Source: an uncultured Flavobacteriales bacterium
Lineage (GTDB): Bacteria > Bacteroidota > Bacteroidia > Flavobacteriales_D > Sanyastnellaceae
Assembly (NCBI GenBank): GCA_938074325.1
Contig: CALJFZ010000011.1
Span: 1 to 64,000, forward strand
Length of the DNA stretch: 64,000 bases
Direction of reading: 5' to 3'
Shown piece by piece: positions 52,500 through 63,974 of the stretch. The notes under the pieces are model-generated. The model saw only the letters and a program-made list of their open reading frames with translations, did not search any database and was not told the DNA's origin. How positions within the stretch are numbered: the stretch's first letter is position 1; the number at the start of each line of letters is the position of its first letter. The translations under genes and the position numbers were made by a program.

Positions 52500-55400
52500 A
52501 TGACACTGGTGAAACCAAACTCCCCTGAACGCATTAGCTTCTCTTCTGTAGAGTTGCCGCTTTCACGACCTGATTTCTTGGATATTCAGTTGCGCTCCTT
52601 CCAGGAGTTTTTCCAATTGGAGACGAACCCTGAAAACCGCGAATCAGAAGGCCTTTTTAAGGTATTTAGCGAGAACTTCCCAATCACGGATACCCGCAAT
52701 CAATTCGTGCTGGAATTCTTGGACTACTTCGTAGATCCTCCTCGCTATTCCATCAATGAGTGCATTGAACGAGGATTGACGTACAGCGTCCCGTTGAAGG
52801 CTAAACTCAAACTGTATTGCACCGATCCTGAGCACGAGGACTTTGAGACCATCGTACAGGACGTGTACCTCGGAACCATTCCGTACATGACACCCCAAGG
52901 CTCGTTCGTAGTGAACGGCGCAGAACGTGTCATCGTAAACCAATTGCACCGTTCGCCTGGTGTATTCTTCGGTCAAAGCCGTCACGCAAACGGTACGAAG
53001 TTGTACAGTGCGCGAATCATTCCATTCAAGGGTTCATGGATTGAATTCGCCACGGACATCAACAGCGTGATGTACGCGTACATCGACCGAAAGAAAAAGT
53101 TGCCTGTGACCACGCTTCTGCGTGCCATTGGCTTCGAAACCGACCGTGACATTTTGGACATCTTCAGCCTTGCTGATGAAGTGAAGGTCACGAAAGCAGG
53201 CCTCAAGCGTGCCATTGGCCGTCGTCTGGCGGCGCGTGTTTTGAAGACTTGGGTCGAAGATTTCGTTGATGAGGATACGGGCGAGGTGGTGAGCATCGAG
53301 CGAAACGAGGTGGTCCTCGATCGTGAGACGATTTTGGAAAAGGAGCACATTGACCTGATCACTGATTCTGGTGCGAAGACCATCATCTTGCACAAGGAAG
53401 ACATCAACCAGGCTGACTACGCAATCATCTACAACACCCTCCAGAAGGACAGTTCCAACTCGGAGAAAGAAGCCGTCGAGTACATCTACCGTCAGCTTCG
53501 TAATGCTGAGCCGCCAGATTTGGATACGGCACGCGGTGTGATTGACAAGTTGTTCTTCTCAGAGCAACGCTATGACCTTGGAGAAGTCGGCCGATTCCGC
53601 ATCAATCGAAAGCTCGAAATCAAGGAGGACGTTCAGGATCGAACGTTGACCAAGGATGACATCCTGCTCATCATCAAGTACTTGTTGGACTTGGTGAACT
53701 CAAATGCGGACGTTGATGATATCGACCACTTGTCAAACCGTCGCATTCGTACAGTAGGCGAGCAGTTGTACAGCCAGTTCGGTGTGGGATTGGCGCGTAT
53801 GGCCCGAACCATTCGTGAGCGCATGAATGTGCGTGACAACGAAGTGTTCACGCCAACGGATTTGATCAATGCCAAAACATTGAGCTCTGTGATCAACAGC
53901 TTCTTCGGCACGAACCAGCTGTCGCAGTTCATGGACCAAACGAACCCGTTGTCAGAGGTGACGCACAAGCGTCGTATCTCGGCACTCGGTCCTGGTGGTC
54001 TTTCACGTGAACGTGCAGGTTTTGAGGTGCGTGACGTTCACTACACGCACTACGGTCGTTTGTGTACCATTGAGACACCGGAAGGCCCAAACATTGGTTT
54101 GATCAGCTCATTGTGTGTCTTCGCCAAGGTTAATCGCCTCGGATTCATTGAAACGCCTTACCGCAAGGTGGAGAACGGAAAGGTATCCACGAGTCCAGAA
54201 GACATCGTTTACCTTTCTGCTGAGGACGAAGATTCAAACTTGATTGCTCAGGCAAACGCTCCTGTATCGAAGGAGGGTAAGTTTGAGAATAACATTGTTA
54301 AAGCGCGTTTGGAAGGTGACTTCCCGCAGGTGGCACCAGACCAGTTGCACTACATGGACGTAGCCCCAAACCAGATCGCATCCATCGCGGCATCGTTGAT
54401 TCCTTTCTTGGAGCACGATGATGCGAACCGTGCGTTGATGGGATCGAACATGATGCGTCAGGCTGTGCCGTTGATGCGTCCAGCCGCTCCAATTGTTGGA
54501 ACAGGACTCGAGCGCGCTGTCGCTGAGGATTCACGCATCTTATTGCGTGCTGAAGCGGATGGTGTGGTTGAATTCGTGGATGCCAACGAAATCCACATCA
54601 AGTACACCCGCGACGAAAAGGACGAATTGGTTTCGTTCGAAGATGCGGTGAACGTATTGGAGATTCCAAAATTCAAGCGCACCAACCAAGGAACGTGCAT
54701 GAATCTGAAGCCAATGGTCGAAAAAGGCCAAGCTGTTCATGCCGGTCAGATCCTCGTGGAAGGATACTCGACCGATAAAGGTGAGTTGGCTCTGGGACAG
54801 AACATGCGCGTGGCGTTCATGCCATGGAAGGGCTACAACTTCGAGGATGCGATCGTAATCAACGAGCGCGTTGTACGAGAAGATGTCTTCACTTCATTGC
54901 ACATCGATGAGTACGTCCTCGAAGTTCGCGATACCAAGCGAGGTGTAGAGGAATTGACTGCAGACATTCCAAACGTAAGCGAAGAAGCGACTGCTGACTT
55001 GGACGAGCACGGATTGATTCGCATCGGTGCAGAGGTGAAAGAAGGCGATATCCTCATTGGTAAAATCACGCCAAAAGGAGAGTCAGACCCAAGCCCAGAG
55101 GAGAAGCTCCTGCGCGCCATCTTTGGTGACAAGGCTGGCGATGTAAAGGACGCGTCATTGAAGATGCCACCTTCAGGACAAGGTGTTGTCATTGAAAAGA
55201 AGCTCTTCTCTCGTGCCATCAAGGACCGCAAGTCCAAGGCCGCTGATAAGGCGGTTTTGGAAACCATCGACAAGGAATTCGACGTCGAAGCTGCAGCACT
55301 GAAAAAAGTGCTCGTTGAGAAGTTGATGAAATTGGTCGGTGGCAAGGTGTGCCAAGGTGTAAATAACTACTACAAGGAAGAGCAGGTCAAGAAAGGCGTG

Positions 55401-56318
55401 AAATTCACGCAGAAGATCTTGAACAGCTTGGACTACTTGACCATCAACAGCGACGGTTGGGTGCGTGATGCCGATACCAATGCGTTGGTACGCCGCGTCG
55501 TACACAACTACCACCTCAAGTACAACGATGTCTTGGGTGCGTACAAGCGCCGAAAGTTCCAGGTAACCGTAGGGGACGAACTGCCAACCGGTATTGTGAA
55601 GTTGGCCAAGGTCTACGTCGCCAAGAAGCGTAAGCTTAAGGTGGGTGACAAGATGGCCGGTCGCCACGGTAACAAGGGGATTGTCGCCAAAATCGTTCGT
55701 GCCGAGGACATGCCGTTCTTGGAAGACGGAACGCCAGTGGACATCGTTTTGAACCCATTGGGTGTACCGTCGCGTATGAACTTGGGACAGATCTACGAGA
55801 CCGTTCTCGGTTGGGCAGGTATGAACTTGGGTACGACGTACTCGACGCCAATTTTCGACGGAGCGTCGCTTGACCAGATCACTGCGATCACCAATGAGGC
55901 GGGCGTTCCGGAATGCGGAGTGACCTACCTCTACGACGGAGGTACAGGTGAGCGATTCGATCAGCCGGCTACAGTGGGCATCATTTACATGATCAAGTTG
56001 AGCCACATGGTCGATGACAAGATGCACGCACGTTCCATCGGTCCATACTCATTGATTACGCAGCAGCCATTGGGTGGTAAAGCCCAGTTTGGTGGACAGC
56101 GTTTTGGTGAGATGGAGGTTTGGGCACTTGAGGCCTTCGGTGCGGCGAACATCTTGCAGGAAATCCTCACGGTTAAGTCCGATGATGTCATGGGCCGTGC
56201 GCGAGCGTACGAATCTATCGTCAAGGGCGACAACATGCCAACTCCGGGTATTCCGGAATCGTTCAACGTCTTGCTCCACGAATTGCGTGGTTTGGGCTTG
56301 ACTATTTCACTTGATTGA
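52500..56318 (+). CDS. rpoB: RNA polymerase subunit beta
   Basis: A 1272-residue beta subunit. [27 protein letters not shown] begins the N-terminal lobe. The rifampicin pocket reads [40 protein letters not shown] with the usual sensitive residues (Asp, His, Ser) intact, followed by [14 protein letters not shown]. Late motifs include [25 protein letters not shown] and MAGRHGNKG, and the C-terminal [13 protein letters not shown] use ATG 52500 ([10 protein letters not shown]); the earlier TTG would put C-rich leader into the protein. rpoC starts 22 bases downstream. Confidence 0.99.
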   Translation: MTLVKPNSPERISFSSVELPLSRPDFLDIQLRSFQEFFQLETNPENRESEGLFKVFSENFPITDTRNQFVLEFLDYFVDPPRYSINECIERGLTYSVPLKAKLKLYCTDPEHEDFETIVQDVYLGTIPYMTPQGSFVVNGAERVIVNQLHRSPGVFFGQSRHANGTKLYSARIIPFKGSWIEFATDINSVMYAYIDRKKKLPVTTLLRAIGFETDRDILDIFSLADEVKVTKAGLKRAIGRRLAARVLKTWVEDFVDEDTGEVVSIERNEVVLDRETILEKEHIDLITDSGAKTIILHKEDINQADYAIIYNTLQKDSSNSEKEAVEYIYRQLRNAEPPDLDTARGVIDKLFFSEQRYDLGEVGRFRINRKLEIKEDVQDRTLTKDDILLIIKYLLDLVNSNADVDDIDHLSNRRIRTVGEQLYSQFGVGLARMARTIRERMNVRDNEVFTPTDLINAKTLSSVINSFFGTNQLSQFMDQTNPLSEVTHKRRISALGPGGLSRERAGFEVRDVHYTHYGRLCTIETPEGPNIGLISSLCVFAKVNRLGFIETPYRKVENGKVSTSPEDIVYLSAEDEDSNLIAQANAPVSKEGKFENNIVKARLEGDFPQVAPDQLHYMDVAPNQIASIAASLIPFLEHDDANRALMGSNMMRQAVPLMRPAAPIVGTGLERAVAEDSRILLRAEADGVVEFVDANEIHIKYTRDEKDELVSFEDAVNVLEIPKFKRTNQGTCMNLKPMVEKGQAVHAGQILVEGYSTDKGELALGQNMRVAFMPWKGYNFEDAIVINERVVREDVFTSLHIDEYVLEVRDTKRGVEELTADIPNVSEEATADLDEHGLIRIGAEVKEGDILIGKITPKGESDPSPEEKLLRAIFGDKAGDVKDASLKMPPSGQGVVIEKKLFSRAIKDRKSKAADKAVLETIDKEFDVEAAALKKVLVEKLMKLVGGKVCQGVNNYYKEEQVKKGVKFTQKILNSLDYLTINSDGWVRDADTNALVRRVVHNYHLKYNDVLGAYKRRKFQVTVGDELPTGIVKLAKVYVAKKRKLKVGDKMAGRHGNKGIVAKIVRAEDMPFLEDGTPVDIVLNPLGVPSRMNLGQIYETVLGWAGMNLGTTYSTPIFDGASLDQITAITNEAGVPECGVTYLYDGGTGERFDQPATVGIIYMIKLSHMVDDKMHARSIGPYSLITQQPLGGKAQFGGQRFGEMEVWALEAFGAANILQEILTVKSDDVMGRARAYESIVKGDNMPTPGIPESFNVLLHELRGLGLTISLD

Positions 56319-56340
56319 TCACCGCATAGAATAGCTTAAC

Positions 56341-59300
56341 ATGTTTCAGCAAAAGCAACCAAAACAGCTTTCGAGCGACTTCAATACCATCACCATTTCA
56401 TTGGCGTCTCCCGAGATGATTCTCGAGCAGTCGCACGGTGAAGTTTTGAAACCAGAGACCATCAACTACCGGACTTACAAGCCGGAGCGAGATGGCCTTT
56501 TCTGCGAGCGCATCTTCGGTCCCGTAAAGGACTTTGAGTGCCACTGTGGAAAGTACAAGCGCATCCGCTACAAGGGCATTGTATGCGACCGCTGTGGTGT
56601 AGAGGTGACAGAGAAAAAAGTGCGTCGTGAGCGCATGGGCCATATCCAGTTGGTTGTGCCCGTAGCGCACATCTGGTACTTCAAGAGCCTCCCGAACAAG
56701 ATCGGTTACCTCTTGGGCCTTCCGTCCAAGAAGTTGGACCAAATCATCTACTACGAGCGTTACGTAGTCATCCAGCCGGGCATTGCCAAGGGGCCGGAGG
56801 ACAGCGAACTCGCAGTCAATGACTTCTTGACGGAAGAGGAGTACCTCGATATTTTGGAAACACTCCCAAAGGAGAACCAATACCTTGACGACAAGGATCC
56901 GAACAAATTCGTCGCCAAGATGGGGGCAGAGGCATTGCACGATATGCTTGCCAACCTCGACTTGGATGAGTTGTCTTACAACTTGCGCCACTCAGCGAAC
57001 ACCGAAACCTCTCAACAACGCAAGAGTGAGGCGCTGAAGCGTCTGCAGGTAGTAGAGAGCTTCCGTGACGCGAATTCGCGCATCACGAACAAGCCCGAGT
57101 GGATGATCGTGAAGGTGGTTCCTGTTATCCCACCAGAATTGCGCCCATTGGTGCCACTTGATGGTGGCCGATTCGCAACGTCTGACTTGAATGACCTGTA
57201 CCGCCGTGTGATCATTCGAAACAACCGCTTGAAGCGATTGGTTGAGATCAAGGCTCCCGAGGTCATCTTGCGCAACGAGAAGCGCATGCTGCAGGAAGCG
57301 GTGGATAGCTTGTTCGACAACAGCCGCAAATCCAGCGCTGTCAAAACGGAGAGCAACCGTCCGCTCAAGTCGCTTTCCGATAGCTTGAAGGGTAAGCAAG
57401 GGCGTTTCCGTCAGAACTTGCTCGGTAAGCGTGTCGATTACTCAGCACGTTCAGTTATCGTCGTGGGCCCAGACTTGAAATTGCATGAGTGTGGTTTGCC
57501 GAAAAACATGGCGGCTGAACTCTACAAGCCATTCATCATTCGCAAGATGATCGAACGCGGCATCGTCAAAACGGTGAAGTCCGCGAAGAAGATTGTCGAT
57601 GCGAAGGATCCGGTTGTTTGGGATATCCTTGAAAACGTGATGAAAGGGCACCCTGTATTGCTCAACCGTGCACCAACGCTGCACCGCTTGGGTATCCAGG
57701 CGTTCCAGCCGAAGCTCATCGAAGGAAAAGCCATTCAGTTGCACCCGCTCGCTTGTACAGCATTCAACGCTGACTTCGACGGTGACCAGATGGCGGTTCA
57801 CTTGCCACTCGGCAGCGCGGCCATCTTGGAAGCGCAGTTGCTCATGCTGGCATCGCACAACATCCTCAACCCAGCGAATGGAGCACCGATTGCGGTACCA
57901 TCGCAGGACATGGTATTGGGCTTGTACTACATGACCAAAATCCGCAAAGGCACCAAGGACGAGCCGGTGAAGGGTGAGGGCATGACTTGCTATTCTCCAG
58001 AAGAGGTGCGCATCGCATACCAAGAAGGTCAGCTCGACTTGCACGCGGAAATCAAAATGCGTCACGTGGATATTGATGGCAACGTAAACATCATCGAGAC
58101 GACATGCGGACGTGTCTTGTTCAATGACCACGTTCCATTGGAAGCAGGCTACATCAATGACTTGTTGACCAAGAAGTCATTGCGTGGAATCATTTCGCAC
58201 GTATTGAACAGCACCAATGTTCCCCGTACAGCGCAATTCTTGGACGACATCAAGAACCTCGGGTTCTACATGGCCTTCAAGGGCGGATTGTCCTTCAACT
58301 TGAACGATGTTATCATTCCGGGTGAGAAGGAGAAGTTGGTGGATAATGCAACTGAGCAAGTAGCGGAGGTGATGGAGAACTATAACATGGGTCTCATCAC
58401 CAACAACGAACGCTACAACCAGATCATTGACATTTGGACACACACCAACTCGAAGTTGACCAACATCCTGATGGATCGCATTGAAACCGATAAGCAAGGT
58501 TTCAACTCGATCTACATGATGATGCACTCCGGTGCACGTGGCTCGAAAGAGCAGATCCGTCAGCTCTCTGGTATGCGTGGTCTGATGGCCAAGCCGCAGA
58601 AGTCTTCTGCAACTGGTGGTCAGGACATCATTGAGAACCCCATCCTTTCCAACTTTAAGGAAGGCCTGTCCATCCTCGAGTACTTCATCTCTACGCACGG
58701 TGCCCGTAAGGGTCTTGCGGATACGGCATTGAAGACGGCGGATGCGGGTTACTTGACGCGTCGTCTTGTTGATGTTGCTCAAGACGTGATCATCACTGAG
58801 CAAGATTGCTTGACACTGCGTGGTGTGGTAGCGACTCCTCTGCGAAAGAACGACGAAATCACGGAAGGCATTGGGGACCGAATCGTCGGTCGTACAGCAT
58901 TGAACGATGTGGTACACCCCAAGTCAGGCGACGTTCTCGTGGCTGGCGGTCATGAAATTGACCACGCTACAGCCATGGCCATTGAGGAAGCCGGCATCGA
59001 CGAAGTCGAAGTGCGTTCTGTACTCACGTGTGAATCTATGTCGGGCGTGTGCGTGAAATGTTACGGCAAGAACCTCGCAACAGCGCGTACCGTCCAGGTG
59101 GGTGAAGCGGTCGGTGTTATTGCAGCACAGTCCATCGGTGAGCCGGGTACACAGTTGACACTGCGTACGTTCCACGTTGGTGGTACGGCATCGAAGATTT
59201 CTGACGAGAACGAGGTGAAGGTGAAGTTTGACGGTGTAGTAGAGATCGATGATCTCCGCGAAGTCGCTCGAACGAATGCTGAAGGCGAGAAGGAAACAGT

Positions 59301-60633
59301 TGTTGTCTCTCGTTCCTCTGAATTCAAGGTGGTAGACCCGAAAACGGGCGTGGCATTGAGTGCCACCATCCTGCCTTACGGTTCAATTCTCCAGAAGTTC
59401 CCTGGTGACAAAATCAAGAAGGGTGAATCCATCTGTGCGTGGGACCCTTACAACAATGTCATCATCAACGAAGAAAAGGGTCTGATTAAGTTCGACATGA
59501 TCGAGGAAGGGGTGACCTACCGCGAAGAGTTGGACGAGCAGACCGGCTTCCGTGAAATCGTTATTACAGAGACGAAAGACAAGAAGAAGAACCCGGCCAT
59601 TCTCATCGTAGATAAGAAGGGCGAGGTGCTCAAGACGTACTCGTTGCCTGTTGGTGCTCACCTCTCTGTAAAAGAGGGTGATGAGGCGAAAGTGGGGCAG
59701 ATTCTTACGAAGATTCCACGTGTGGCAGGTAAGTCCGGTGACATCACCGGGGGTCTCCCACGTGTGACGGAATTGTTCGAAGCGCGTAACCCATCTAATC
59801 CAGCGGTTGTATCCGAAGTGGACGGTATCGTTTCTTACGGTAAGATCAAGCGGGGTAACCGCGAGATCATAGTGGAGTCTCGTCGAGGCGACATCTACAA
59901 GTACATGGTTCCGCTCTCGAAGCACATCCTCGTTCAGGACAACGACTTTGTCCGAGCGGGCATGCCGCTTTCCGATGGTGCGATTACCCCTATCGACATC
60001 CTCGACGTCATGGGACCAACTGCGGTTCAGGAGTACATCGTGAACGAAATCCAGGATGTTTACCGCCTGCAAGGGGTAAAAATCAATGACAAGCACTTCG
60101 AAGTCATCGTACGTCAGATGATGAAGAAAGTGGTCATTGAAGATGCTGGAGATACGCGATTCCTCGAGAAGCAGTTCGCAGAGAAGTCCGATTTCATGCA
60201 AGAAAACGATCGAATCTTCGGCATGGTTGTTATCACCGACGCCGGAGACAGCGAGGATTTGCGCTTGGGCCAAATGATCACCGCACGTCAATTGCGCGAT
60301 GTCAATAGCTCTTTGCGTCGCCGCGATATGGCAGTAGCGGAAGGACGCGATGCCATTCCAGCTACCGCACGTCCGTTGTTGCAGGGAATCACCCGCGCCT
60401 CTTTGCAGACCAAGTCCTTCATCTCCGCAGCTTCCTTCCAGGAAACCACGAAGGTGTTGAACGAAGCGGCTGTAAGTGGAAAGCAGGATTTCCTCAATGG
60501 TTTGAAAGAGAACGTAATCGTGGGTCACTTGATTCCAGCCGGAACGGGTACCCGAGCGTTCACAGAAAAGAAAACCATTACGCGACGTCCAAACTTGGAA
60601 CTTGCACCAGCAGAAGAAAAGGCGGAAGCCTGA
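56341..60633 (+). CDS. rpoC: RNA polymerase subunit beta'
   Basis: A 1430-residue beta' subunit. The first zinc ribbon is [24 protein letters not shown], then [16 protein letters not shown], the clamp and [15 protein letters not shown], whose three Asp hold the catalytic Mg2+. The second zinc site is [14 protein letters not shown], followed by [25 protein letters not shown] (trigger loop/bridge helix region). It ends with an acidic tail (EEKAEA) and a bidirectional terminator. Confidence 0.99.
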   Translation: MFQQKQPKQLSSDFNTITISLASPEMILEQSHGEVLKPETINYRTYKPERDGLFCERIFGPVKDFECHCGKYKRIRYKGIVCDRCGVEVTEKKVRRERMGHIQLVVPVAHIWYFKSLPNKIGYLLGLPSKKLDQIIYYERYVVIQPGIAKGPEDSELAVNDFLTEEEYLDILETLPKENQYLDDKDPNKFVAKMGAEALHDMLANLDLDELSYNLRHSANTETSQQRKSEALKRLQVVESFRDANSRITNKPEWMIVKVVPVIPPELRPLVPLDGGRFATSDLNDLYRRVIIRNNRLKRLVEIKAPEVILRNEKRMLQEAVDSLFDNSRKSSAVKTESNRPLKSLSDSLKGKQGRFRQNLLGKRVDYSARSVIVVGPDLKLHECGLPKNMAAELYKPFIIRKMIERGIVKTVKSAKKIVDAKDPVVWDILENVMKGHPVLLNRAPTLHRLGIQAFQPKLIEGKAIQLHPLACTAFNADFDGDQMAVHLPLGSAAILEAQLLMLASHNILNPANGAPIAVPSQDMVLGLYYMTKIRKGTKDEPVKGEGMTCYSPEEVRIAYQEGQLDLHAEIKMRHVDIDGNVNIIETTCGRVLFNDHVPLEAGYINDLLTKKSLRGIISHVLNSTNVPRTAQFLDDIKNLGFYMAFKGGLSFNLNDVIIPGEKEKLVDNATEQVAEVMENYNMGLITNNERYNQIIDIWTHTNSKLTNILMDRIETDKQGFNSIYMMMHSGARGSKEQIRQLSGMRGLMAKPQKSSATGGQDIIENPILSNFKEGLSILEYFISTHGARKGLADTALKTADAGYLTRRLVDVAQDVIITEQDCLTLRGVVATPLRKNDEITEGIGDRIVGRTALNDVVHPKSGDVLVAGGHEIDHATAMAIEEAGIDEVEVRSVLTCESMSGVCVKCYGKNLATARTVQVGEAVGVIAAQSIGEPGTQLTLRTFHVGGTASKISDENEVKVKFDGVVEIDDLREVARTNAEGEKETVVVSRSSEFKVVDPKTGVALSATILPYGSILQKFPGDKIKKGESICAWDPYNNVIINEEKGLIKFDMIEEGVTYREELDEQTGFREIVITETKDKKKNPAILIVDKKGEVLKTYSLPVGAHLSVKEGDEAKVGQILTKIPRVAGKSGDITGGLPRVTELFEARNPSNPAVVSEVDGIVSYGKIKRGNREIIVESRRGDIYKYMVPLSKHILVQDNDFVRAGMPLSDGAITPIDILDVMGPTAVQEYIVNEIQDVYRLQGVKINDKHFEVIVRQMMKKVVIEDAGDTRFLEKQFAEKSDFMQENDRIFGMVVITDAGDSEDLRLGQMITARQLRDVNSSLRRRDMAVAEGRDAIPATARPLLQGITRASLQTKSFISAASFQETTKVLNEAAVSGKQDFLNGLKENVIVGHLIPAGTGTRAFTEKKTITRRPNLELAPAEEKAEA

Positions 60634-60653
60634 TCAGAACTGAATACGAAATG

Positions 60654-60682
60654 AAAAAGCCCGTCGAAAGACGGGCTTTTTT
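60654..60682. terminator. bidirectional terminator behind rpoC
   Basis: AAAAAGCCCGTC pairs with GACGGGCTTTTT around a GAAA loop, with six T on the plus strand and five T on the minus strand. It ends rpoC and the convergent conserved gene. Confidence 0.92.
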
Positions 60683-60707
60683 GTTGTGCTTTGTGCAGAA
60701 GGGCGGA

Positions 60708-62192
60708 TTATTCTTTCGAAGCAATCGCCCGGGCCGCTGCCTCAGCTGCATCCTCGCGAGGTGTATCAGCGTCTGTCGATGCGGCACCACTGTACCCAAA
60801 CAACCGATTGTCCTTGATGATGCGGTCAACGAAGTCAGGCACCATGGTTTCCCAACCGCTCTCGCCGGTCTTGATGAGTTCCAATGCTTCCCGGCTGAAA
60901 ATACCCAGCACCGATTCATCGTACGGGATATCAATGATGCGCTTGTTGAACCGCAGGTACTCGAAAAGGGGTTGCATTCGGGGATGCACGGGGGTGTTGT
61001 CGACCTGCCACATTTCGCCCGAAGGTTCATCCATCCACGGGTATAAATACAGCTTGAGGTCACGGCTGAACAGGATGCCAAATGCCTCCAGGATGCCGCC
61101 GTTCAAATCGCGGTAGTACTTTTCATCAAATACCATGGAGAGTGTGTTGGCCCCCATGATGATGCCCATGCGTTTCTTCGTGTGTTGGGAGAAGAATTCA
61201 ACCAGTTTGTAGTATTTCTGATAATTCGAAATCAATACCGTCTGACCGATTGAGCACAATACATCAGCGCGATCGAGGAAATCTTGTTCATCGATGTCGC
61301 CCTCCGCGGAGAGGTTGTTGAGTGTGATTTCGAAAAGAACCTGGATGTTGTCCTCCTTAACGCGAGGCTCCTGTTTGAATTGCTGGAGCCCCTTAGCGAT
61401 CATGTCAATGCTGACCTTGGTGACCGGGCGGAACGAGCCTCGGATGGCGAGGATGTTCTTTTTGTAGAGGACATCCGCAGCTTGGCGGTTGCGTCCGTCG
61501 GGTGAGAAGATGACCGCATCGGTCATGCCGTTTTTCACGAGCTGCAGCGACAGCAGGCGGTTGTCGATGTGCTCGAAGTCCGGTCCATTCATTTGGATCA
61601 TGTCGACTTCGACCTGATCGCGATCGAGGTTGTCGTAGAGCGACTGCAGCAGCTCCTTCGGCTTCTTGTAGAAGAAAACGCACCCGTAGATGAGGTTCAC
61701 CCCGAGCATGCCCACGGTCTGATGTTGCAAGAGCGCATCGCTTTCATGCAGACGAGCATGGAGGATGACCTCGTTGGGCTCTTTATCGGGGGCTGTCTGA
61801 AACTTGAGACCAAACCAACCGTGTCCTTGGTTGGTTTTGTGGTAATTGATGGTGGCCACCGTATTGGCGAAGGCGAAGAAGTGCTTCGAGGGGTGCTGTG
61901 CCCGATCCAATCGATCAACCATTAATTGGTATTCGTGCTTCAGCATTTTTTGCACGCGGCTTTCGCACACGTACCGGCTGTTTTTCTCTTCGCCATAGAT
62001 GGCGTCGGAAAAATCCTTGTCATACGCGGACATGGCTTTGGCAATGGTGCCTGAAGCGCCACCAGCACGGAAAAAATGCCGCACGACTTCTTGTCCAGCG
62101 CCGATTTCGGCAAAGGTTCCATAGAGGTCCTGATTCAGGTTGATGCGAAGGGCTTTTTGCTTCGCCGAGAGGATGACACGGTTGGAATCCAC
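60708..62192 (-). CDS. conserved protein of unknown function (often mislabelled in databases)
   Basis: A 494-residue soluble protein with no signal peptide or membrane helix. I recognise the opening (ILSAKQKALRINLNQDLYGTFAEIGAGQEVVRHFFRAGGASGTIAKAMSAYDK) as a family widespread in Bacteroidota whose annotations vary and are not convincing; no catalytic motif of a known fold is evident. Well-conserved-looking phrases are FAFANTVATINYHKTNQGHGWFGL, MLGVNLIYGC, GANTLSMVFDEKYYRDLNGGILEAFG and LYLYPWMD. The C-terminal 25 residues are low-complexity and Ala/Glu-rich. The start is GTG 62190-62192, since an in-frame TGA lies shortly upstream; a TACATTTG box is 34 bases before it. Confidence 0.88.
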   Translation of the reverse strand: MDSNRVILSAKQKALRINLNQDLYGTFAEIGAGQEVVRHFFRAGGASGTIAKAMSAYDKDFSDAIYGEEKNSRYVCESRVQKMLKHEYQLMVDRLDRAQHPSKHFFAFANTVATINYHKTNQGHGWFGLKFQTAPDKEPNEVILHARLHESDALLQHQTVGMLGVNLIYGCVFFYKKPKELLQSLYDNLDRDQVEVDMIQMNGPDFEHIDNRLLSLQLVKNGMTDAVIFSPDGRNRQAADVLYKKNILAIRGSFRPVTKVSIDMIAKGLQQFKQEPRVKEDNIQVLFEITLNNLSAEGDIDEQDFLDRADVLCSIGQTVLISNYQKYYKLVEFFSQHTKKRMGIIMGANTLSMVFDEKYYRDLNGGILEAFGILFSRDLKLYLYPWMDEPSGEMWQVDNTPVHPRMQPLFEYLRFNKRIIDIPYDESVLGIFSREALELIKTGESGWETMVPDFVDRIIKDNRLFGYSGAASTDADTPREDAAEAAARAIASKE

Positions 62193-62226
62193 GACCTTAT
62201 TGATTTCAGTGTTCGACCTGTTTCAA

Positions 62227-62234
62227 CAAATGTA
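62227..62234 (-). promoter_or_regulatory. candidate -7 box of the conserved unknown gene
   Basis: Minus-strand TACATTTG matches TAnnTTTG, 34 bases before the GTG start. It stands 16 bases from the oppositely directed box of the PhnP-like gene. Confidence 0.5.
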
Positions 62235-62250
62235 CGAGATGTACAGGGCG

Positions 62251-62258
62251 TACCTTTG
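62251..62258 (+). promoter_or_regulatory. TAnnTTTG box four bases before the PhnP-like gene
   Basis: TACCTTTG, identical to the menD box, is followed by CGTC and the ATG at 62263. A transcript from it would have no leader, or one of a single base. Confidence 0.5.
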
Positions 62259-62262
62259 CGTC

Positions 62263-63045
62263 ATGCAGGTGGAATTCACTTTTCTCGGAACGGGCACGTC
62301 TCAAGGCGTTCCCATCATCGGGTGCGATTGCCCGGTTTGCCGAAGCTCAGATCCGCGAGACCAGCGGCTAAGAAGCTCCCTGCTCGTGCACACTGGTGAT
62401 GCCACGGTGGTCATTGATACTGGTCCGGATTTCCGGCAACAATGCCTCCGCGAGTCAGTCAAAAGCATTGACGCGGTTGTTTTTACGCATGAACACAAAG
62501 ACCATGTGGCTGGATTGGATGATATCCGACCCTTCAATTTCCGCAGCAAGAAGGACATGCCTGTTTTTGCTACTGAACGCGTGGAGCAAGCCTTACACCG
62601 CGAATTTCAGTACATCTTCGAGGCCAATTACCCCGGGGTTCCAAAGGTGGCATTGAATCGGATAGATGAAGCTCCCTTTACCATTGGAGAGGCAACGTGG
62701 TGGCCGCTTCCTGTGCTCCATCATCGGCTCCCTGTTTTGGGGTTCCGTGTAGGAGGATTGGGTTACATCACGGATGCCAATTCATTTTCGGACCAAGCGC
62801 TTGAACGATTGGAGGGCGTGGATGTCCTCGTTTTAAATGCGCTGCGCAGGGAGTCGCACCTTTCGCATTTCACCTTGGAGGAAGCGTTGGAATGGGCCAA
62901 GCGGATTGGTGCGCGCCAAACGTATTTCACGCACATCAGCCATCAACTGGGCTTTCACGAGGAGGTAAGTGCTGAATTGCCTCCAGGGGTTTCCCTCGCG
63001 TTTGACGGATTGTCTGGAATGACCGAGGGCAGGGGGCTCGATTGA
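62263..63045 (+). CDS. PhnP-like metallo-beta-lactamase-fold phosphodiesterase
   Basis: A 260-residue MBL-fold enzyme. It opens FTFLGTGTSQGVP and has Cys21, Cys23 and Cys26 in CDCPVC, the structural zinc site of PhnP-like phosphoribosyl cyclic phosphodiesterases. The catalytic metal motif THEHKDH is at 75-81; later Asp (YITDAN) and His (YFTHISHQLGF) complete it. PhnP itself opens cyclic phosphate sugars in C-P lyase pathways, but no phn genes are near, so a general phosphodiesterase role is likelier. The ATG 62263 is chosen because it starts the fold and follows a promoter box. The next gene starts near its stop. Confidence 0.92.
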   Translation: MQVEFTFLGTGTSQGVPIIGCDCPVCRSSDPRDQRLRSSLLVHTGDATVVIDTGPDFRQQCLRESVKSIDAVVFTHEHKDHVAGLDDIRPFNFRSKKDMPVFATERVEQALHREFQYIFEANYPGVPKVALNRIDEAPFTIGEATWWPLPVLHHRLPVLGFRVGGLGYITDANSFSDQALERLEGVDVLVLNALRRESHLSHFTLEEALEWAKRIGARQTYFTHISHQLGFHEEVSAELPPGVSLAFDGLSGMTEGRGLD

Positions 63046-63062
63046 CATATTTTCGCGGCATC

Positions 63063-63974
63063 ATGTCCCTGTTATTTCTTCGTCTTCTTTCTCGCCTTCC
63101 ATTCAGCGTTTTGCACAGCATCAGTTCGTTGGTGGCGATTCTGGCTTCACGGCTGGTGGGATACCGCCGCCTGGTCATTCGCGGCAACATCGAGCGAAGC
63201 TTCCCCGAGCTTTCAATGGCCGACCACCGCAGGATTGAGCGCGACTATTATCGCCATTTTGCGGACATCACATTGGAATCCATTAAGAATTTCACCATCA
63301 GTGATGCGGGGGCAAGGGCCCGTATGGAGCACCGCGGAGTCGAAGTCTTTGAGCAGTTCAAGCAAGAAGGCCGAAGCGTGTTGATTGCAGGAGGACATTT
63401 CAATAACTGGGAATTGTACGCCATGACGGCGAATCAGAGCATCCCACATGATGCGATGGCGGTGTACAAGCGGCTTTCGAATCCAACGATGGATGAGGAA
63501 GTTCGCGCTTCTCGTCAGCGTTTTGGACTGGAGATGGTGCGCACCGTTGATGCCCAAGCTTGGATGGATGAACATGCACAGGGTTTGCGACCGAAGGCCG
63601 TGGTGATGGGGTTTGATCAAAGTCCGGCTGACCCCCAGAAATCCTGGTGGAACACCTTTCTCAACCAGGAAACGGCTTGGTATTTCGGGCTGGAGAAATG
63701 GGCCCGGATGTACAACCTGCCGGTCATCTACGGGCACATTCGTAAGGTCAAGCGAGGCGTGTACTTCACGGAATATGAACTCGTGACGGATGCACCGCTC
63801 ACCTTGCCCGAAGGCGCGATCCTTCAGCGCTGCATCGACTTGCTTGAGCAGGACATCCGCGAAACGCCCCATCAGTGGTTGTGGTCACACAAACGATGGA
63901 AGCACGCACGCCCGGAAACCATGCTATTGAACCGGCGTCCAGAAGGCCCGATAAATCCGAGTGCCCATGCATGA
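63063..63974 (+). CDS. LpxL/HtrB-family lipid A-type acyltransferase
   Basis: A 303-residue membrane-bound lysophospholipid acyltransferase. A hydrophobic N-terminus (SLLFLRLLSRLPFSVLHSISSLVAILASRL) anchors it. The catalytic HX4E motif appears as GGHFNNWE at about residues 118-125, and FDQSPADPQKSWWNTFLNQ and QWLWSHKRWK are typical of this family. It adds secondary acyl chains to lipid A. I prefer ATG 63063, with a TATTTTCG box seven bases upstream; a TTG at 63042 overlapping the previous stop would add seven residues. Confidence 0.92.
   Translation: MSLLFLRLLSRLPFSVLHSISSLVAILASRLVGYRRLVIRGNIERSFPELSMADHRRIERDYYRHFADITLESIKNFTISDAGARARMEHRGVEVFEQFKQEGRSVLIAGGHFNNWELYAMTANQSIPHDAMAVYKRLSNPTMDEEVRASRQRFGLEMVRTVDAQAWMDEHAQGLRPKAVVMGFDQSPADPQKSWWNTFLNQETAWYFGLEKWARMYNLPVIYGHIRKVKRGVYFTEYELVTDAPLTLPEGAILQRCIDLLEQDIRETPHQWLWSHKRWKHARPETMLLNRRPEGPINPSAHA

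Noticed and set aside
59383..60528. Minus-strand 381-codon frame at the end of rpoC
   Set aside because: Antisense to conserved rpoC sequence; no sign of independent selection can be seen.
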